Assembly (NCBI RefSeq): GCF_002104995.1
Contig: NW_024468251.1
Location: 868,001-932,000 of the forward strand
Direction: 5' to 3'
Source of the DNA: Linderina pennispora
Lineage: Eukaryota; Kickxellomycota; Kickxellomycetes; Kickxellales; Kickxellaceae
Length of the DNA stretch: 64,000 nt
Shown: positions 48,705-59,412 of the stretch, piece after piece
Position numbering within the stretch: the stretch's first letter is position 1
Layout of the letters: each line of letters opens with the position of its first letter
Program-made: the position numbers and the translations under genes
Notes under the pieces: generated by a model
The model's database searches: none
What the model was told of the DNA's origin: nothing
The model's input: only the letters and a program-made list of their open reading frames with translations

Positions 48705-49683
48705 GCTGGTTGCTTCGCTTTCAACTGGCCTCTGTTTGTTCTGGAATAGGCGCGTGCGACAATGGCTCGTTCTGCTACGTGAGGAAGCCCTTGGTCTGGA
48801 TGTGTCCGGCGTTCTTGTTTGCTGGAAATGCCCACCACAACCATCACCACCCCAAAAATCCCATTTGGCCGAGATGTGTTCCGAGCCAACTCTGCTAGTA
48901 GCCTTCGCCCTGAGCTCCTCTATTTTTACCGTTCTCATCTCTCCTCTTTTGCGCAAAATGTATCACTGTAGACTGTGTATTATAGGAGTGGAAGTGCGGG
49001 AGCTGCTTCTAGTTCCTGGAGAGGTGTGCTTGTGCGTCATACCGGTTACACGTTACTTGGCAAACTGACACACTCCCTGGCTGCTATCCCGCAAACCAAG
49101 GCATGCTCCCAACATATCTCCACACAACCTCTCGCCTGCTGCTCAGGCCAATCGCGACACTGTGCCTGGCTCGTCCAGCACAGTCTGTCCGTGTCCAGGC
49201 GCGCTTAAAATAGAAGGCAGCACAATGGGACATTTGTGAGACTTGTATGGTCGCACCGCAACTGCCTCAGCAAAAGGCGAATCCCTGTGAACGCCGCACA
49301 ATGGCTAGATTTTTGGGAGCCAAGTCTCAAGGAATTCACGGGCCTCTGCTATTCACGGACCCACTGTGGTTCTGTTTTTAGATCCATTGAGCTTGCAGCG
49401 ATGCCAGCAAGAGTGGGTGGGTGTTTGTAAACCCCGCCCAGGGGAAGGGAGTTTTGGGCTCTTTATATAGCAGCCTCTGGCGGAATCCGCAATGTCGCAT
49501 GGTTTCTTTTGCACCGCTTTCTCTCCTTCGTTCTTTTCTCGCCTTTTTTACTCGAGAAGACAATATACCTGTACTATTCCCCAATACTATCTTCTAGTGG
49601 GAATAAGAGTTTAAACCAACACCTAGCTCTGCACCTCAGGATTTCTTTCTCAGGATATCTGGCACTTTTTTGTCCCCACACAT
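48705..49683. other. Intergenic region with promoter of mucin-like gene
   Basis: No gene supported. A TATATA element at 49464-49469 in TTTATATAGCAGCC, followed by a pyrimidine-rich stretch (49500-49560), probably drives the gene at 49684. Confidence 0.5.
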
Positions 49684-51600
49684 CATGAAGACACTCGGCA
49701 TTGTTTGCTTGCTCGCGCTTTCGGCCGCTCCGCGTGTGCTTGCCCAGGACGGCGGCGCTAGTACCGACAATTCGCTGGTGTCAGCTGGTTCCAGCACCAA
49801 TGCCGACCCGACCACATCCGAGCCGCCAGCGACGGCTTCATCGCCTGACGCCAACACTACTCCCGATGGTAAGCACCTCGCCTATTGTTGTTCACACCCC
49901 TTTGCAATATCCATGAACTGGTAGTTAAAGATAGCTGTCTGACTTTTTTTTTCTTGGTGGACCCCTTTCTCGCATCTTTTTTGGTGGTTGTATTCGCGGA
50001 ATCTGCTCTCGCCTGTGGGCTTTGTAGGTAGTGCTCAAACCACTGGCAATTCCAGCAGCGCTTTGACTGCGCCAGTCTTGAGTAGCACCGCCATACTTGA
50101 ATCGTCTATTGCCACCACGCCTGTTTCCTCGGCAGTAGAGCTAATCACGCCCACTACGTCTGAGGCACCAGTGACCAGCTCGTCTACACCTAGTACTAAT
50201 ACTTCAGTGACTTCCACCGCCACCTCCACCACCTTACTCCACACATCTGTTGATTTTACCACGACCGATCTACCAACGACCGATATAGTCGATACGACCA
50301 CCACACCCCAAACATCTGAGCCGTCTACGACGGAGGCAGCCGACGCGACTACATCTGATGCGCCGACGATTTCCGAAATTGACTCAACTGCTGATACTAA
50401 CGCCGACACCACACCCTCCGCCTCCCAACCATCCACAACATCCACTGATTCCACTTCAGTAGCTGATACCACCACCTCTGTCTCGTCCACCACTGAGTCA
50501 TCGGCGTCCACATCGAGCTCTATCTCCCCCACCACCCCCACATCCACCACCCCCACTGAAAAATCTGATACTAATACCAACAGCACACCTGATACGACCT
50601 CTTCCTCGTCCACCGCTGATTCCTCCACTTCAGATGCTCCCACCACTTCCGACGTGTCCACCACCTCAGATGTGCCGTCCACCACCGAAAAAACCTCCGG
50701 CTCCTCTACTTCCGCCTCACCTTCCGCCGACTCGACAACTGACTCGTCTTCGGCTGACTCGCCAACTGTAGCCACTACGTCAAGCACCTCGGACAATACT
50801 TCGGACAGCACGTCCGACAGTACCTCGAACAGCACGTCCGACAGTACAACGGATAACACCGATGTAACATCATCGGTGCCCACGTTCACCACAAGCTCTG
50901 ACACCAAAACAACCGACTCGACTACTGATAAGACTACTGATAAGACCACCAGTTCCTCGGATACCACCCCTTCGACATCCGATGAACCCACCAGTGCGAC
51001 GTCGGACTCCACCAGGTCCTCGCGCTCCACTAACTCGACGACCGAGCAGACCACAAATACCGACGATACCACGTCGGATACCTCCTCCAACACCTCAGAT
51101 AGCTCCTCCAACACCTCGGGAACTACTGAGCGCACCACCGATACTCAGAAGACCACGTCCTCAGACTCGACCACCGCAGAGTCCACCAGCAACACCACTG
51201 GATGATACCACTGAGGAGACCACTCCCACTTCATCGTCGTCGACAGACACCAAGTCTCGCGCGACGTCTAGTCCGACCCCAACGACGACTGACGATGACA
51301 AGACGACCGCCAAGACCAGCTCCAAGAAGAAGAAGACCACTGTTGTTGCCGGTCGTCACCGCTATTGTTGACGGCAGGACTACTGTGGGCACGCGCACTT
51401 CAGTCGACGGTGACGACGAGGCCAATACGTCGAACGGGGACCCGTACACATCTACCTACATCGAGGATGGCGAGACCAAGATTGTCACCGGCTATCGTGC
51501 CCGTAGCAGCACCGCCACATCGGGTGCCCTGCCTGCTTTCCGTGCTTCGGGTCTGCTCTCGTCGGCTGCTGCTGCTCTGGCTATTGCTGCTCTGTTCTAA
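49684..51600 (+). CDS. Mucin-like GPI-anchored cell surface protein, copy 1
   Basis: Exon 1 (49684-49868) encodes a signal peptide (M-K-T-L-G-I-V-C-L-L-A-L-S-A-A-P-R-V-L-A-Q) and a short acidic Ser/Thr spacer. A phase-1 intron, 49869-50027 (GTAAGC...TTGTAG), leads to exon 2, with about 390 residues of almost pure Ser, Thr, Asp, Ala and Pro, including D-S-T-S-D-S-T-S-N-S-T-S. Such tracts are heavily O-mannosylated and extended at the wall. After two single-base gains (near 51200 and 51345) comes a conserved-looking module V-V-T-A-I-V-D-G-R-T-T-V ... Y-T-S-T-Y-I-E-D-G-E, then a GPI-type end (small residues, then L-L-S-S-A-A-A-A-L-A-I-A-A-L-F). The same module and end are found in the gene at 62784. 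Confidence 0.78.
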
Positions 51601-52095
51601 AAATTGGTTTCTCGGTTATATCAGTTGCATAGATAAGTTATTTAGTTTAGTAAAAAGCCTGTTCATAGAGAAAAATGAAGGCGCTTAACTCAGCAACTGA
51701 CACGAACATTGTGTAGATATGCATGCCAGCTAATGAGATCTTCAATATGAAATCTAGATATGCATTTCGCTTTTCCATGATACTCCCCAAAAGGAAAACA
51801 GCAGGTATCCTGATTGTGGAAAGGTTGGCTGTCTGTTGTTCGCCATTCCCGTCTTTGTTGCTTGAGCGATTGCTCTAGCGATAGCCCAAATATGCTCGTA
51901 TGGAGCCTGAGCGCTGGCCAGCCGGAGAATGGGAACAAATGTCTTCAATATATTCTCGATAAACATGTTAGAAAATAGTCTTTTTGAGTTCGGGGGAATA
52001 TCACATAGTTACAAAACATAATCGTTTTAAGGAGGTTGGAGAGAGTGAGGAGAAACAAGCAGAAGCAGACGTGGTAGGCCGAAGGATGGGTTGCT
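51601..52095. other. Convergent intergenic region
   Basis: AT-rich 3' region shared by two converging genes. The open frames in it are short and unbiased. Nothing else seen. Confidence 0.45.
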
Positions 52096-53271
52096 TCAGT
52101 TTGCGTCTGGTGAAGTGCTGGTGGCAGCAGCAGGGTTGGGTGAGACCGAAGCAGAGTTGCCGGTGCTGGACTCGCTGCGCTTCCGATCAATCACCAGGGA
52201 CTTGAGGGCCTGGGTCAGGTTGGATTTGGGCAGCGAGCGGTGTGCAACTGGCGCACCAATTCCTGAGGGACGGTCCGACATCCAGTCCTTGCCAGATGTG
52301 CCGCCGATGCCAGCGCCCTGAGCCTGCATCTTCTTCTTGCCACCGGCCACACCACCAATGCCTGCAAGCTTGTTAATGGGTGCGTAGACGACGGTGGGGC
52401 TTGTGGGGGACCCAACAACATCCCAGATCTTGCCTGCGTTGGGGGACCCCACGGTCATGCCAGGGTTGGATGATGCCTGTGGGCTGACTGGCGAGAATCC
52501 GGCGCTTGCGGCATCATCACCATGGCGCACCATGCGGATGTTCAGCGGGCCGGAGTCGAACGAGGACTGTGCCTGCGAGGTAGACCGATGGCAGCCCATG
52601 GCTGGAATGGCTGATGGGCTGCGGCTCGATGAGTCAGCAGGAACAGGCGGCGGGCTGGCCGAGCTGCTCAGGCGGTTTGAGGCGTTGTCTGGGTAGTCGA
52701 CGCGCACGCTGATCGAGTTGTGGCGGGTCAGTCGGGGCTTCTCCGTGTATGCGGTGGAGGTCGCGGCGACTGTGACGCCAGCATGCTTGGTGGTCGTGTC
52801 GACATGGCGGCCGGCGCTGGAGCTGACCGAGCCGCGGCGCTGCACTGTTGTGGGTGCCGACGGAATGTTGGATGTGGCCCCTGAGGTCCTGCGTGTGCTG
52901 GCCCGGCGCAGGAGGTTGGAGAGCCCAGACGGCTTCTGCTCGTCGGCAACGCCTTTGCTGACAGCGCGGCCCATGCCGGCAACACGGGCGCTGCGCAGGT
53001 TGGCGCCGATACCGGATAGGCTCTCGCGGCGCTTCACAGGGCCACCGATGCCAGACTGCTTCCGGGTGCCGTCATCAGCAGTCACCTTGGAGGGGAACGG
53101 CGATGGCTTCCCGGGCGTCGTCGAGGGTGCGGGCATCCGCACAATGTTGGTCGTGTAGGAACCCTGCGCAGGCGGCGACATCGACATGAGCGGTGACTGG
53201 CTGAAGCTGTTGGATCTGTGGCTCGAGGCAGAGCCGCTGAGCATGGCAGGGCTGGGGCTGGTCTCAGTCAT
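52096..53271 (-). CDS. Disordered Ser-rich protein with clustered basophilic kinase sites
   Basis: I do not recognise this intact 391-residue, intronless gene. The protein is nearly all low-complexity Ser, Pro, Gly and Ala. It has several R-R-x-S or R-R-x-T sites of the PKA/AGC type (K-R-R-E-S-L-S-G, L-R-R-A-S-T-R-R-T-S, Q-R-R-G-S-V-S-S) and repeated G-I-G-G or G-I-G-A motifs (Q-S-G-I-G-G, L-S-G-I-G-A, L-A-G-I-G-G, G-A-G-I-G-G, P-S-G-I-G-A-P). The C terminus has a short ordered-looking helix (L-T-Q-A-L-K-S-L-V-I-D-R-K-R-S). No membrane segment. It could be a signalling scaffold or a regulatory substrate; that is inference. A TATAAAAA box (53422-53415, minus) lies 144 bases upstream. Confidence 0.7.
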   Translation of the reverse strand: MTETSPSPAMLSGSASSHRSNSFSQSPLMSMSPPAQGSYTTNIVRMPAPSTTPGKPSPFPSKVTADDGTRKQSGIGGPVKRRESLSGIGANLRSARVAGMGRAVSKGVADEQKPSGLSNLLRRASTRRTSGATSNIPSAPTTVQRRGSVSSSAGRHVDTTTKHAGVTVAATSTAYTEKPRLTRHNSISVRVDYPDNASNRLSSSASPPPVPADSSSRSPSAIPAMGCHRSTSQAQSSFDSGPLNIRMVRHGDDAASAGFSPVSPQASSNPGMTVGSPNAGKIWDVVGSPTSPTVVYAPINKLAGIGGVAGGKKKMQAQGAGIGGTSGKDWMSDRPSGIGAPVAHRSLPKSNLTQALKSLVIDRKRSESSTGNSASVSPNPAAATSTSPDAN

Positions 53272-53414
53272 AATAACATGTGCTTACTGAAGTTTAATAA
53301 GGGGCACTAGGGCTTATTGTGTGCTTGTTGATGAATAGTAGAAATGGCTAGAGTAATTTGTGGTAGGAGATGGATGAAGAGGAGAGCGGAGGGTGCCTGG
53401 CGCCAGGCACATTA

Positions 53415-53422
53415 TTTTTATA
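53415..53422 (-). promoter_or_regulatory. TATA box of the Ser-rich protein gene
   Basis: TATAAAAA on the minus strand, about 144 bases before the start codon at 53271. Confidence 0.5.
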
Positions 53423-55438
53423 CGCATATTCAGGAGCGATCAGTCCACATGGACAGACAGCGCGACAGCTGGTTTGACAGTCGACGATATGCATAATCGT
53501 GCTGTTGCAGTAGGATACTGCACCTGTGTGCTCGTATTTCCGCTGCCCTGTCCCTACACTTTGCGCGCAACCCGTGATGTCCGTCCATCTGTCTCTGACA
53601 TGCTCCACCGCAGCCAGAGCAGACAGCACACTGGGCGCTCAGCAGGGAATATAATAAACCGACCACTTTCGCTCGCCCACCATTAGACCAATGATAGCTG
53701 GGTGCCATTGGGCAAGCATAGTGGCGTGCTCTGGGCTAGTGTGCTTTACAGATCACGTACACCACTCGTGGCTCCCCCTCTTTTTCAGCAAGCGTAGTGC
53801 TGGAGATTATTTATAATCTGACACTGCTAGTCCAGGAGTATGCGGCGGCCCTATACTTGCCTGGCCTATCGCCATTCGCTTTAAAAGGCGGCAAGACGCA
53901 CAGGGTAGTGGATCCACCACGAACAAGTCGGGTCACTGCCAGTGCATACGCAGCACATGGCCAAAGGCCGGAGCGTCGGCTTGCACATACCCGCTAGCCC
54001 CGTGGGCGCAGTGGAAATTTGAAAGCAAAAAAGTGCGGACAAAAGACATGCTGCTAGTCAGCGGCACGCTGTCCGACACCATTTCTTGGCCCACAGGATT
54101 TGAAGTGTGATCGCAAGTGACAGGTGTATTTGTGGAACGGGATACCGCCAGGGAAAAAGCCGAAGCTCACCCACCTCAGGCACCCATTGATAGGGCCCAC
54201 GCCAAAGAGCTGCTGTTGCTATTGCTTTTTCACAGACCTAAATGATGTCAGGAGGGCTGGCCTACTGGCTGGACTACATCTGGGTTCACCCGAATTCGGC
54301 TGCAGCCTATCACCGCTACGGCTAGACAGGAAGCTCTCCTCCAGGTATTCCAGAACCATGCAAGTCTCTGCGTGTGCATGAGGATCGGGCTGCTGCTGGC
54401 GTGAGAATCTCGCTGTGAGAATCGCACCAGCGCCTGGGCAATGTGACACGCTTGGGCCGGTTTTGGGCATGGGCGGAGCTCGGTGCCCAAAAAGTGCAGA
54501 GGAACCTACGCTTTTCCTGTCTCCTCACTGGCAGACGGGCCACACTACCACAAAGTGCGTTGCATGGTGGATGCACGTACGCTCCTCTATGCATATCCTG
54601 TCACACGCACACTCTAGCCAGACGTAAGATTTTAAGCCGGGGCCACTCTTTTGGCAGATCAGCTCAGAAAGTACCCGCCAACCCCGTGGATCCTACCGGC
54701 TCACTGCCTGCTGTCCTACACACATCATACCGACGTCAACCTCACCAATGCAGCGCGTATCGGCGGCGAGGCTGCGGCTCATCAGACGCAATGGCCACTT
54801 TCTGCCTGCTGTATGTACAGGGGTTTCATGCCGCATGCATGGAGATGCACGACAGCTCCCTGCTGCAGCTGAGCGCTCTGTCAAGCGCCTGTCCGGCGGG
54901 AATATTCGCGAATGAGAGTGACCTGACAGGTCTGCATGACTGACGCGCGCAAATTCTTCCCTGGCAAGCAGTCTCGGACCTGCCACCCGTTGGCGTACCA
55001 GTAGCGCTTCGGAAAATGGCACTGCTGCTGGTATTCTGCTCGCCAACAGCCTATCTTCTCCGGCAGGTTGAAGGGCCGAATACCGAGCCGGTGCATCATC
55101 AGCCTCATGCACTTTAGTCATCAAAAGCAGCTTTAGAAAACCTGCCAAGGAGCCAAGAAAGCCTCGCCAATTATTAATTGCTTTGGTAAAGTGCTGCGAT
55201 AATTATATTACAAGGGGTAAATGGAAAAACTGTCAAGCGTTGCAGCAAATTCTGTAAAAGTACGGGGAAGGCGGAGGGGGTTGGGACGTGATGCAATTCC
55301 CCCCACACGCAGGAGACGCCGGAAACGCTCCCGGGATGGGGGCCTGGCTGCAGGTCTGAAACAGCGTAAGGCGTCGGAAGGGCGAATAAAAGGGGGAGGG
55401 GTTGTAATGTGTATGTACGGGATTCCGCAACAATCATG
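53423..55438. other. 2 kb without a supported gene
   Basis: Open frames here overlap on both strands, have no motif or codon bias, and several are GC-rich mirror images of each other. No RNA gene or repeat was noticed. Confidence 0.4.
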
Positions 55439-55741
55439 TCAAAGCGAGATGCTCTGCTCGATGCTGTTGTTTACCCGCGCGCCAAGCACCGATGCCGTCT
55501 GGCGCACACGCCGGCGGAGCAGCTTGATCTCGTCGCTGGACGGGACGCCGCGGCAGATCACGTCGCAGGCGGTGATGTCCATGGCACCCATGGGCTGGGC
55601 AGCAATGGGCCCGGAGATCTGGCTCTTCTCGACATAGTTGATGAACTCTGACGAATTCACGTACAGGGCGCCGTGGCCGCGGCTGCTGGTCGACGAGCCC
55701 GAGTTGGTGCGCTTGGCGGCTCTGGTCTTGCTGAAGAACAT
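55439..55741 (-). CDS. Small unrecognised protein, divergent paralogue pair member 1 (100 aa)
   Basis: I do not recognise the family. The start ATG 55741 begins M-F-F-S-K-T-R-A-A-K, a basic Ser-rich tail of about 20 residues. A core of about 64 residues follows (A-L-Y-V-N-S-S-E-F-I, I-S-G-P-I-A-A-Q-P-M-G, D-I-T-A, then L-R-R-R-V-R-Q-T-A). By hand alignment this core is 50% identical to that of the gene at 57160 (32 of 64 positions). No signal peptide or membrane helix. A TATAAAG box lies on the minus strand at 55948-55942. The strict conservation of the core in a divergent pair argues that both are real. Function unknown. Confidence 0.7.
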   Translation of the reverse strand: MFFSKTRAAKRTNSGSSTSSRGHGALYVNSSEFINYVEKSQISGPIAAQPMGAMDITACDVICRGVPSSDEIKLLRRRVRQTASVLGARVNNSIEQSISL

Positions 55742-57159
55742 GTCGGATTGAATATCGAAAAGGCGGGCTGCTTCTTGCAAAGTATGTGGAGGAAAGAGAG
55801 ATCTAGGCTTCAAACAAACAGAAAGAGCGTGTGTCGAGAGAAAAGGTCGGAATCTGGCTGTCAGAGAAAGGACATGAATGCTTTCTGAAAGTACGGAAAA
55901 TAAATAGACGCATGGCAAGAACAACAGCGCCAGGCGCCTCAGTCTTTATACCCATCGTCACAAAAGCGGCGTGGGGGTACTCTACTTCCGCCGAGGTACT
56001 TTGACTACCAGGTACTGAAAACAGGGGTGGCTGTGGGAACCAGCCTGCCGCCAGTAAGAAGCCTGCCGGGCGCTTTCCTACGTGCCCACTCTTCCCGCCC
56101 GCCCAGCCCATCCCGAGCTGCCCGCCGCGGTGGCCAATGGCGGCGCTGCGATTCCGGGATGACTATTTCCGGGGCAATCCCAACGCTTTTTTGGCCAGCG
56201 AAAACTCGTCATTTTCTCGCCTACTAGGAACGACCTTGGCTGCACAGGAAAAAAGACCCGGCTGAAGGGCTCTCATGATTGACGACTCCTAGCAGGCAAC
56301 CGCCGCCTTCTCTGCCGAACAACACGAGTGCAGTACACAGGCCATTGAATGGTCCACTGACAACAGCGCCGACTCCTTGGAAGCTTCTACTCATAACCTG
56401 TCCCATTGACTACCTAGCTGGTGGCTTGCTGGCTGTCCCCAGCACGCACTCCTCCCAGCTTGTGCCCACACAACAGCGACGCCATTACCAAAAGCGGACC
56501 GGCGGGAAGGTGATCGATAGCAGCATGAAAGTGCCTGCACGCTCCGGCTTTTTCGGTGGAAATCGGTGTCCCGCTGCGAAATTGATTCGTGCCGATAAAC
56601 CGCCAATCGCTCTCCCCTTTCCCTGCACATGGCCGGTGGGTGACTATACATGGTGTTTGGGGGAGGAGGTCGGCGCACAGGCGCCAGTCGTGGCTCATAA
56701 GGCGCTGAGGCATTCGTTCAGACTGGCAGTTACCATTCTCTGCATGCCGCTAATTACTCATACCGCCTCCTCCATATCCACCACAGGCAATATCCTTGGA
56801 ATCGCCATATGCGGGCAAAGATGTGCTGCGCGATGAGCGGACCTCCGCATTTTGGACTGCAAACCACTCCGATTCAATCGATCGCGCATAAACGAATTTC
56901 CTAGCCCCTTGCCCGCATAAATAAACTCCCAGACTACCTCGCCTCTCCATGCCTGGCTGTATGCGACCCCGCTGGGCGTGACGCGGCGCCCCTTGCAGCG
57001 AACGCAAGACTAACATCATGCCACACCTGGACCCCTGTTTCACCCGCCCGCCTTCCTGCGATCTGCTTTCACCACCTTTTACCACCTTCTTTCCCAACTG
57101 CTTGACTCCCCAAAAAAACACAACCTTCAACTGCCACCACTGCCTGTCTACAGCCTCGA
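55742..57159. promoter_or_regulatory. Divergent promoter region of the small paralogue pair
   Basis: 1.4 kb between the two start codons. It holds the TATAAAG of the left gene (55948-55942, minus) and, ahead of the right gene, a C/T-rich leader from about 57040. Open frames inside it lack motifs. Confidence 0.45.
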
Positions 57160-57540
57160 ATGATGTCAAATAACCACAGCCATCACCGGCATCACCATTT
57201 TGCAGAAGCCATATTCCACAGTCGGCATCACCGCCCCGAGCAAAAACCCGCAGTGCTAGCCAACACCCAGGATTTGCACAATAGTTCAGGCATTCTGTTT
57301 GTCCATGCTTCGGACTTTGTCCACAACGTGGCAAAAGGTGAAATATCTGGACCGATTGCCGCTTGCCCGATGGGGTCGATCGACGTGACCGCTAACGATT
57401 ATGTTTTTAATGGATCACCATCGCGCCGTGAGCTCAAGTCGCTGAGAAGACACATCAAAGAAACAGCCGATGTGAATCGGGGCGCATCAAAAGGACGCAC
57501 TGCCGCCCGACAGACTCGAGTAGGAAGCCAGACGCGGTAG
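57160..57540 (+). CDS. Small unrecognised protein, divergent paralogue pair member 2 (126 aa)
   Basis: Paralogue of the gene at 55439. The first 25 residues are strikingly His-rich (H-S-H-H-R-H-H-H and H-S-R-H-H), which could bind metal. The shared core follows at about residues 42-106 (I-L-F-V-H-A-S-D-F-V, E-I-S-G-P-I-A-A-C-P-M-G, L-R-R-H-I-K-E-T-A), then a basic tail ending R-V-G-S-Q-T-R. It is intact and intronless. The His-rich head is absent in the partner. Function unknown. Confidence 0.7.
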   Translation: MMSNNHSHHRHHHFAEAIFHSRHHRPEQKPAVLANTQDLHNSSGILFVHASDFVHNVAKGEISGPIAACPMGSIDVTANDYVFNGSPSRRELKSLRRHIKETADVNRGASKGRTAARQTRVGSQTR

Positions 57541-58474
57541 CGCATGGTTTTAGGGGCTTGGCAATATACAAATGCGCTCTTTATATGCGAAGTTTTGAAC
57601 TGCGACGGCATGCGGTCACCAGTCTGCATTATTGGACAGAGGGGCCAGAATGCAGTTTACAAGTCCTCAAAGACTACCGCGTATCCAAAAAAAAAGATAC
57701 CCACACCCTGGCATCTCCTTTCAACTCCCCTTACTCCTTGGTATGCCGTCAAAGCAGACCCGCTGGATACTCAAGCCCTGCCGTGTTCATGCACTCAAGC
57801 GGTTTGCACATATTTTTACTGACCTGCTCCACCTTCGAATAATGCGGCCGTGTATCGAGTGCGCCAACTGTGGTAAGGGTTTTGGAGCTGGGGACGGCTA
57901 CACACACCACATGCCATCCTGGCAGGGTCAGCGCGTCATGGCTATCCACTGCGCCCCTGCGATAAACGGCTGCGATAAATAGCCTATAAATCCGTTCGTT
58001 TTAAACCCAGGACAAGGGGTCATGGCTCAAAAGGTCTTGGTCAAAGAAAAGCTGCATCACAAACTGCTGATCGCCCACAAAAAGCACGTACACACAAGCT
58101 ACCTGTTTTTGGCAATATTGCAGCATGATATGATCAAACGAGAAGAGCATATACTACATTGTTTGCAAAACCTCACGTCAAACTCTGCCACTGGCTGCAC
58201 CCAAGCCCAGCGGGTTTAGCCTAGACACAGGATCGGTTCGCATGTAGATGCTGCATGAGACATGGTCCAGGTCACCCCTTTCTCGTTTGCCTCTGCGGAC
58301 AATCTGACACACGCATTAATGAAACAGCTGATTCTGACAAATGGTTTTTCTGATATTTGATTTGAGCTCCCAGATTTCTAAACGCCATGCATACGCTAGA
58401 ATGATTCAGAAAGCGGAATGAGAAAAAACAATTATTTGCACAGCTCGGAGCAGATGTGCATGCGTCCCTGTGTT
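57541..58474. other. Intergenic region, nothing recognised
   Basis: Short overlapping frames only. The longest plus-strand frame (58022-58219, 65 codons) is basic and AT-biased and I do not regard it as a gene. Confidence 0.4.
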
Positions 58475-58925
58475 TCACTTGGCCGCAACCGCCCCCGTGA
58501 CCGCGTGGGCCGCCATCGAGGTCAGTCCAGCATCCTTGGGTTCCTTGGGTTCCTTGGGTTCCTTGGGTGCCGAAGCAGGCTTGGAGGTAGCTGCCTTGTC
58601 AGCAGTCGCCTTGCTAGTAGAGGAAGCTGTATCCTCCGAAGCTGTGGATTTCTCCTTGGCTGCACTTTCGGTAGCAGCTGGAGCAGTGGTAGCAGCAGGA
58701 GCGGCTTTCGGTCTTGGTCTTTTCCCAGGTAGCAGCAGCAGCAGGGTTGACCTTGGGGTTCTGTGGGCTGGTCCTCCAGTTGAGGCCGGCCTGCTTGAAG
58801 GCATCCCTGTGCGAGAGGCTCGGGTTCTCCTCCTTGAGACGCTTGAGCTCCTGGTCGAAGAAGATCCGGTATGGCGTCACCTTGCCCCGGCTAGTCTTGT
58901 TGGTACTCTTGGCGCTGCGACCCAT
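58475..58925 (-). CDS. HMG-box/YABBY-like small chromatin protein
   Basis: The N-terminal domain (R-G-K-V-T-P-Y-R-I-F-F-D-Q-E-L-K-R-L-K-E-E-N-P, S-H-R-D-A-F-K-Q-A-G-L-N-W-R-T-S-P-Q-N-P-K) matches the fungal HMG/YABBY-like fold, a single DNA-binding HMG-type domain. After one single-base gain near 58720, the frame continues into an Ala/Lys/Thr-rich tail with a K-E-P repeat and a short C-terminal segment. It is about 149 residues in total and would act in the nucleus as an architectural factor. DNA target unknown. Confidence 0.75.
58533..58568 (-). repeat. Four 9-base units coding a K-E-P tract
   Basis: The unit TCCTTGGGT occurs four times in tandem on the plus strand; on the coding (minus) strand it gives K-E-P repeats in the tail of the HMG-like protein. 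Confidence 0.85.
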
Positions 58926-59412
58926 GGTGTCCTAGGTGATGATCGTGCTTTTTGGCTGTTTGTTAGTGCGGAAAATGATAGAAAAACGCGTAAAATGTCG
59001 TTGTTGACAGGAGAAAGAAAAAACAGCCAGGCCACAGAGCGCCGCCATTTTTCTGTTTGCGCCAGATGCTGATTCTCGCTCGGCAGTGACGTGTCGCCAG
59101 ATCAAATCACCCAATCGCCACTGTGGGCTGCTTGGCTAAAAAGGCGACAGCGTGCGAACTCGTTCTCACTGACTGATTTCCCGCACGCAGCATGTATCTG
59201 CGAAAGCCAATTTTCAGTGCATGAAATGTTTACTAGTGGCAGGCGGCTAGACAAGGCGCCCCTGGGGGTGCGTGTCATCATCGTGCGCCTGGACCAATCC
59301 TGGGATGCTGTGTGAAACTATAAATGCAGCACGCCAGACGCAAACGTGTAGCTCCTAGCTCTCTTCACAACCACGAGTACTTTTCTCCGCAAGAACCCAA
59401 CCTCCAGCCCCA
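58926..59412. promoter_or_regulatory. Divergent promoter of HMG-like gene and EGT1
   Basis: The EGT1 side carries a CCAAT box at 59293-59297 and TATAAAT at 59319-59325, 94 bases before the start codon. The HMG-like side has no clear TATA. Confidence 0.6.

Noticed and set aside
50035-51138. Minus-strand frame rich in V, E, S and D opposite the mucin-like gene
   Set aside because: Complement of a Ser/Thr/Asp tract; the plus strand has the signal peptide, intron and GPI signal.
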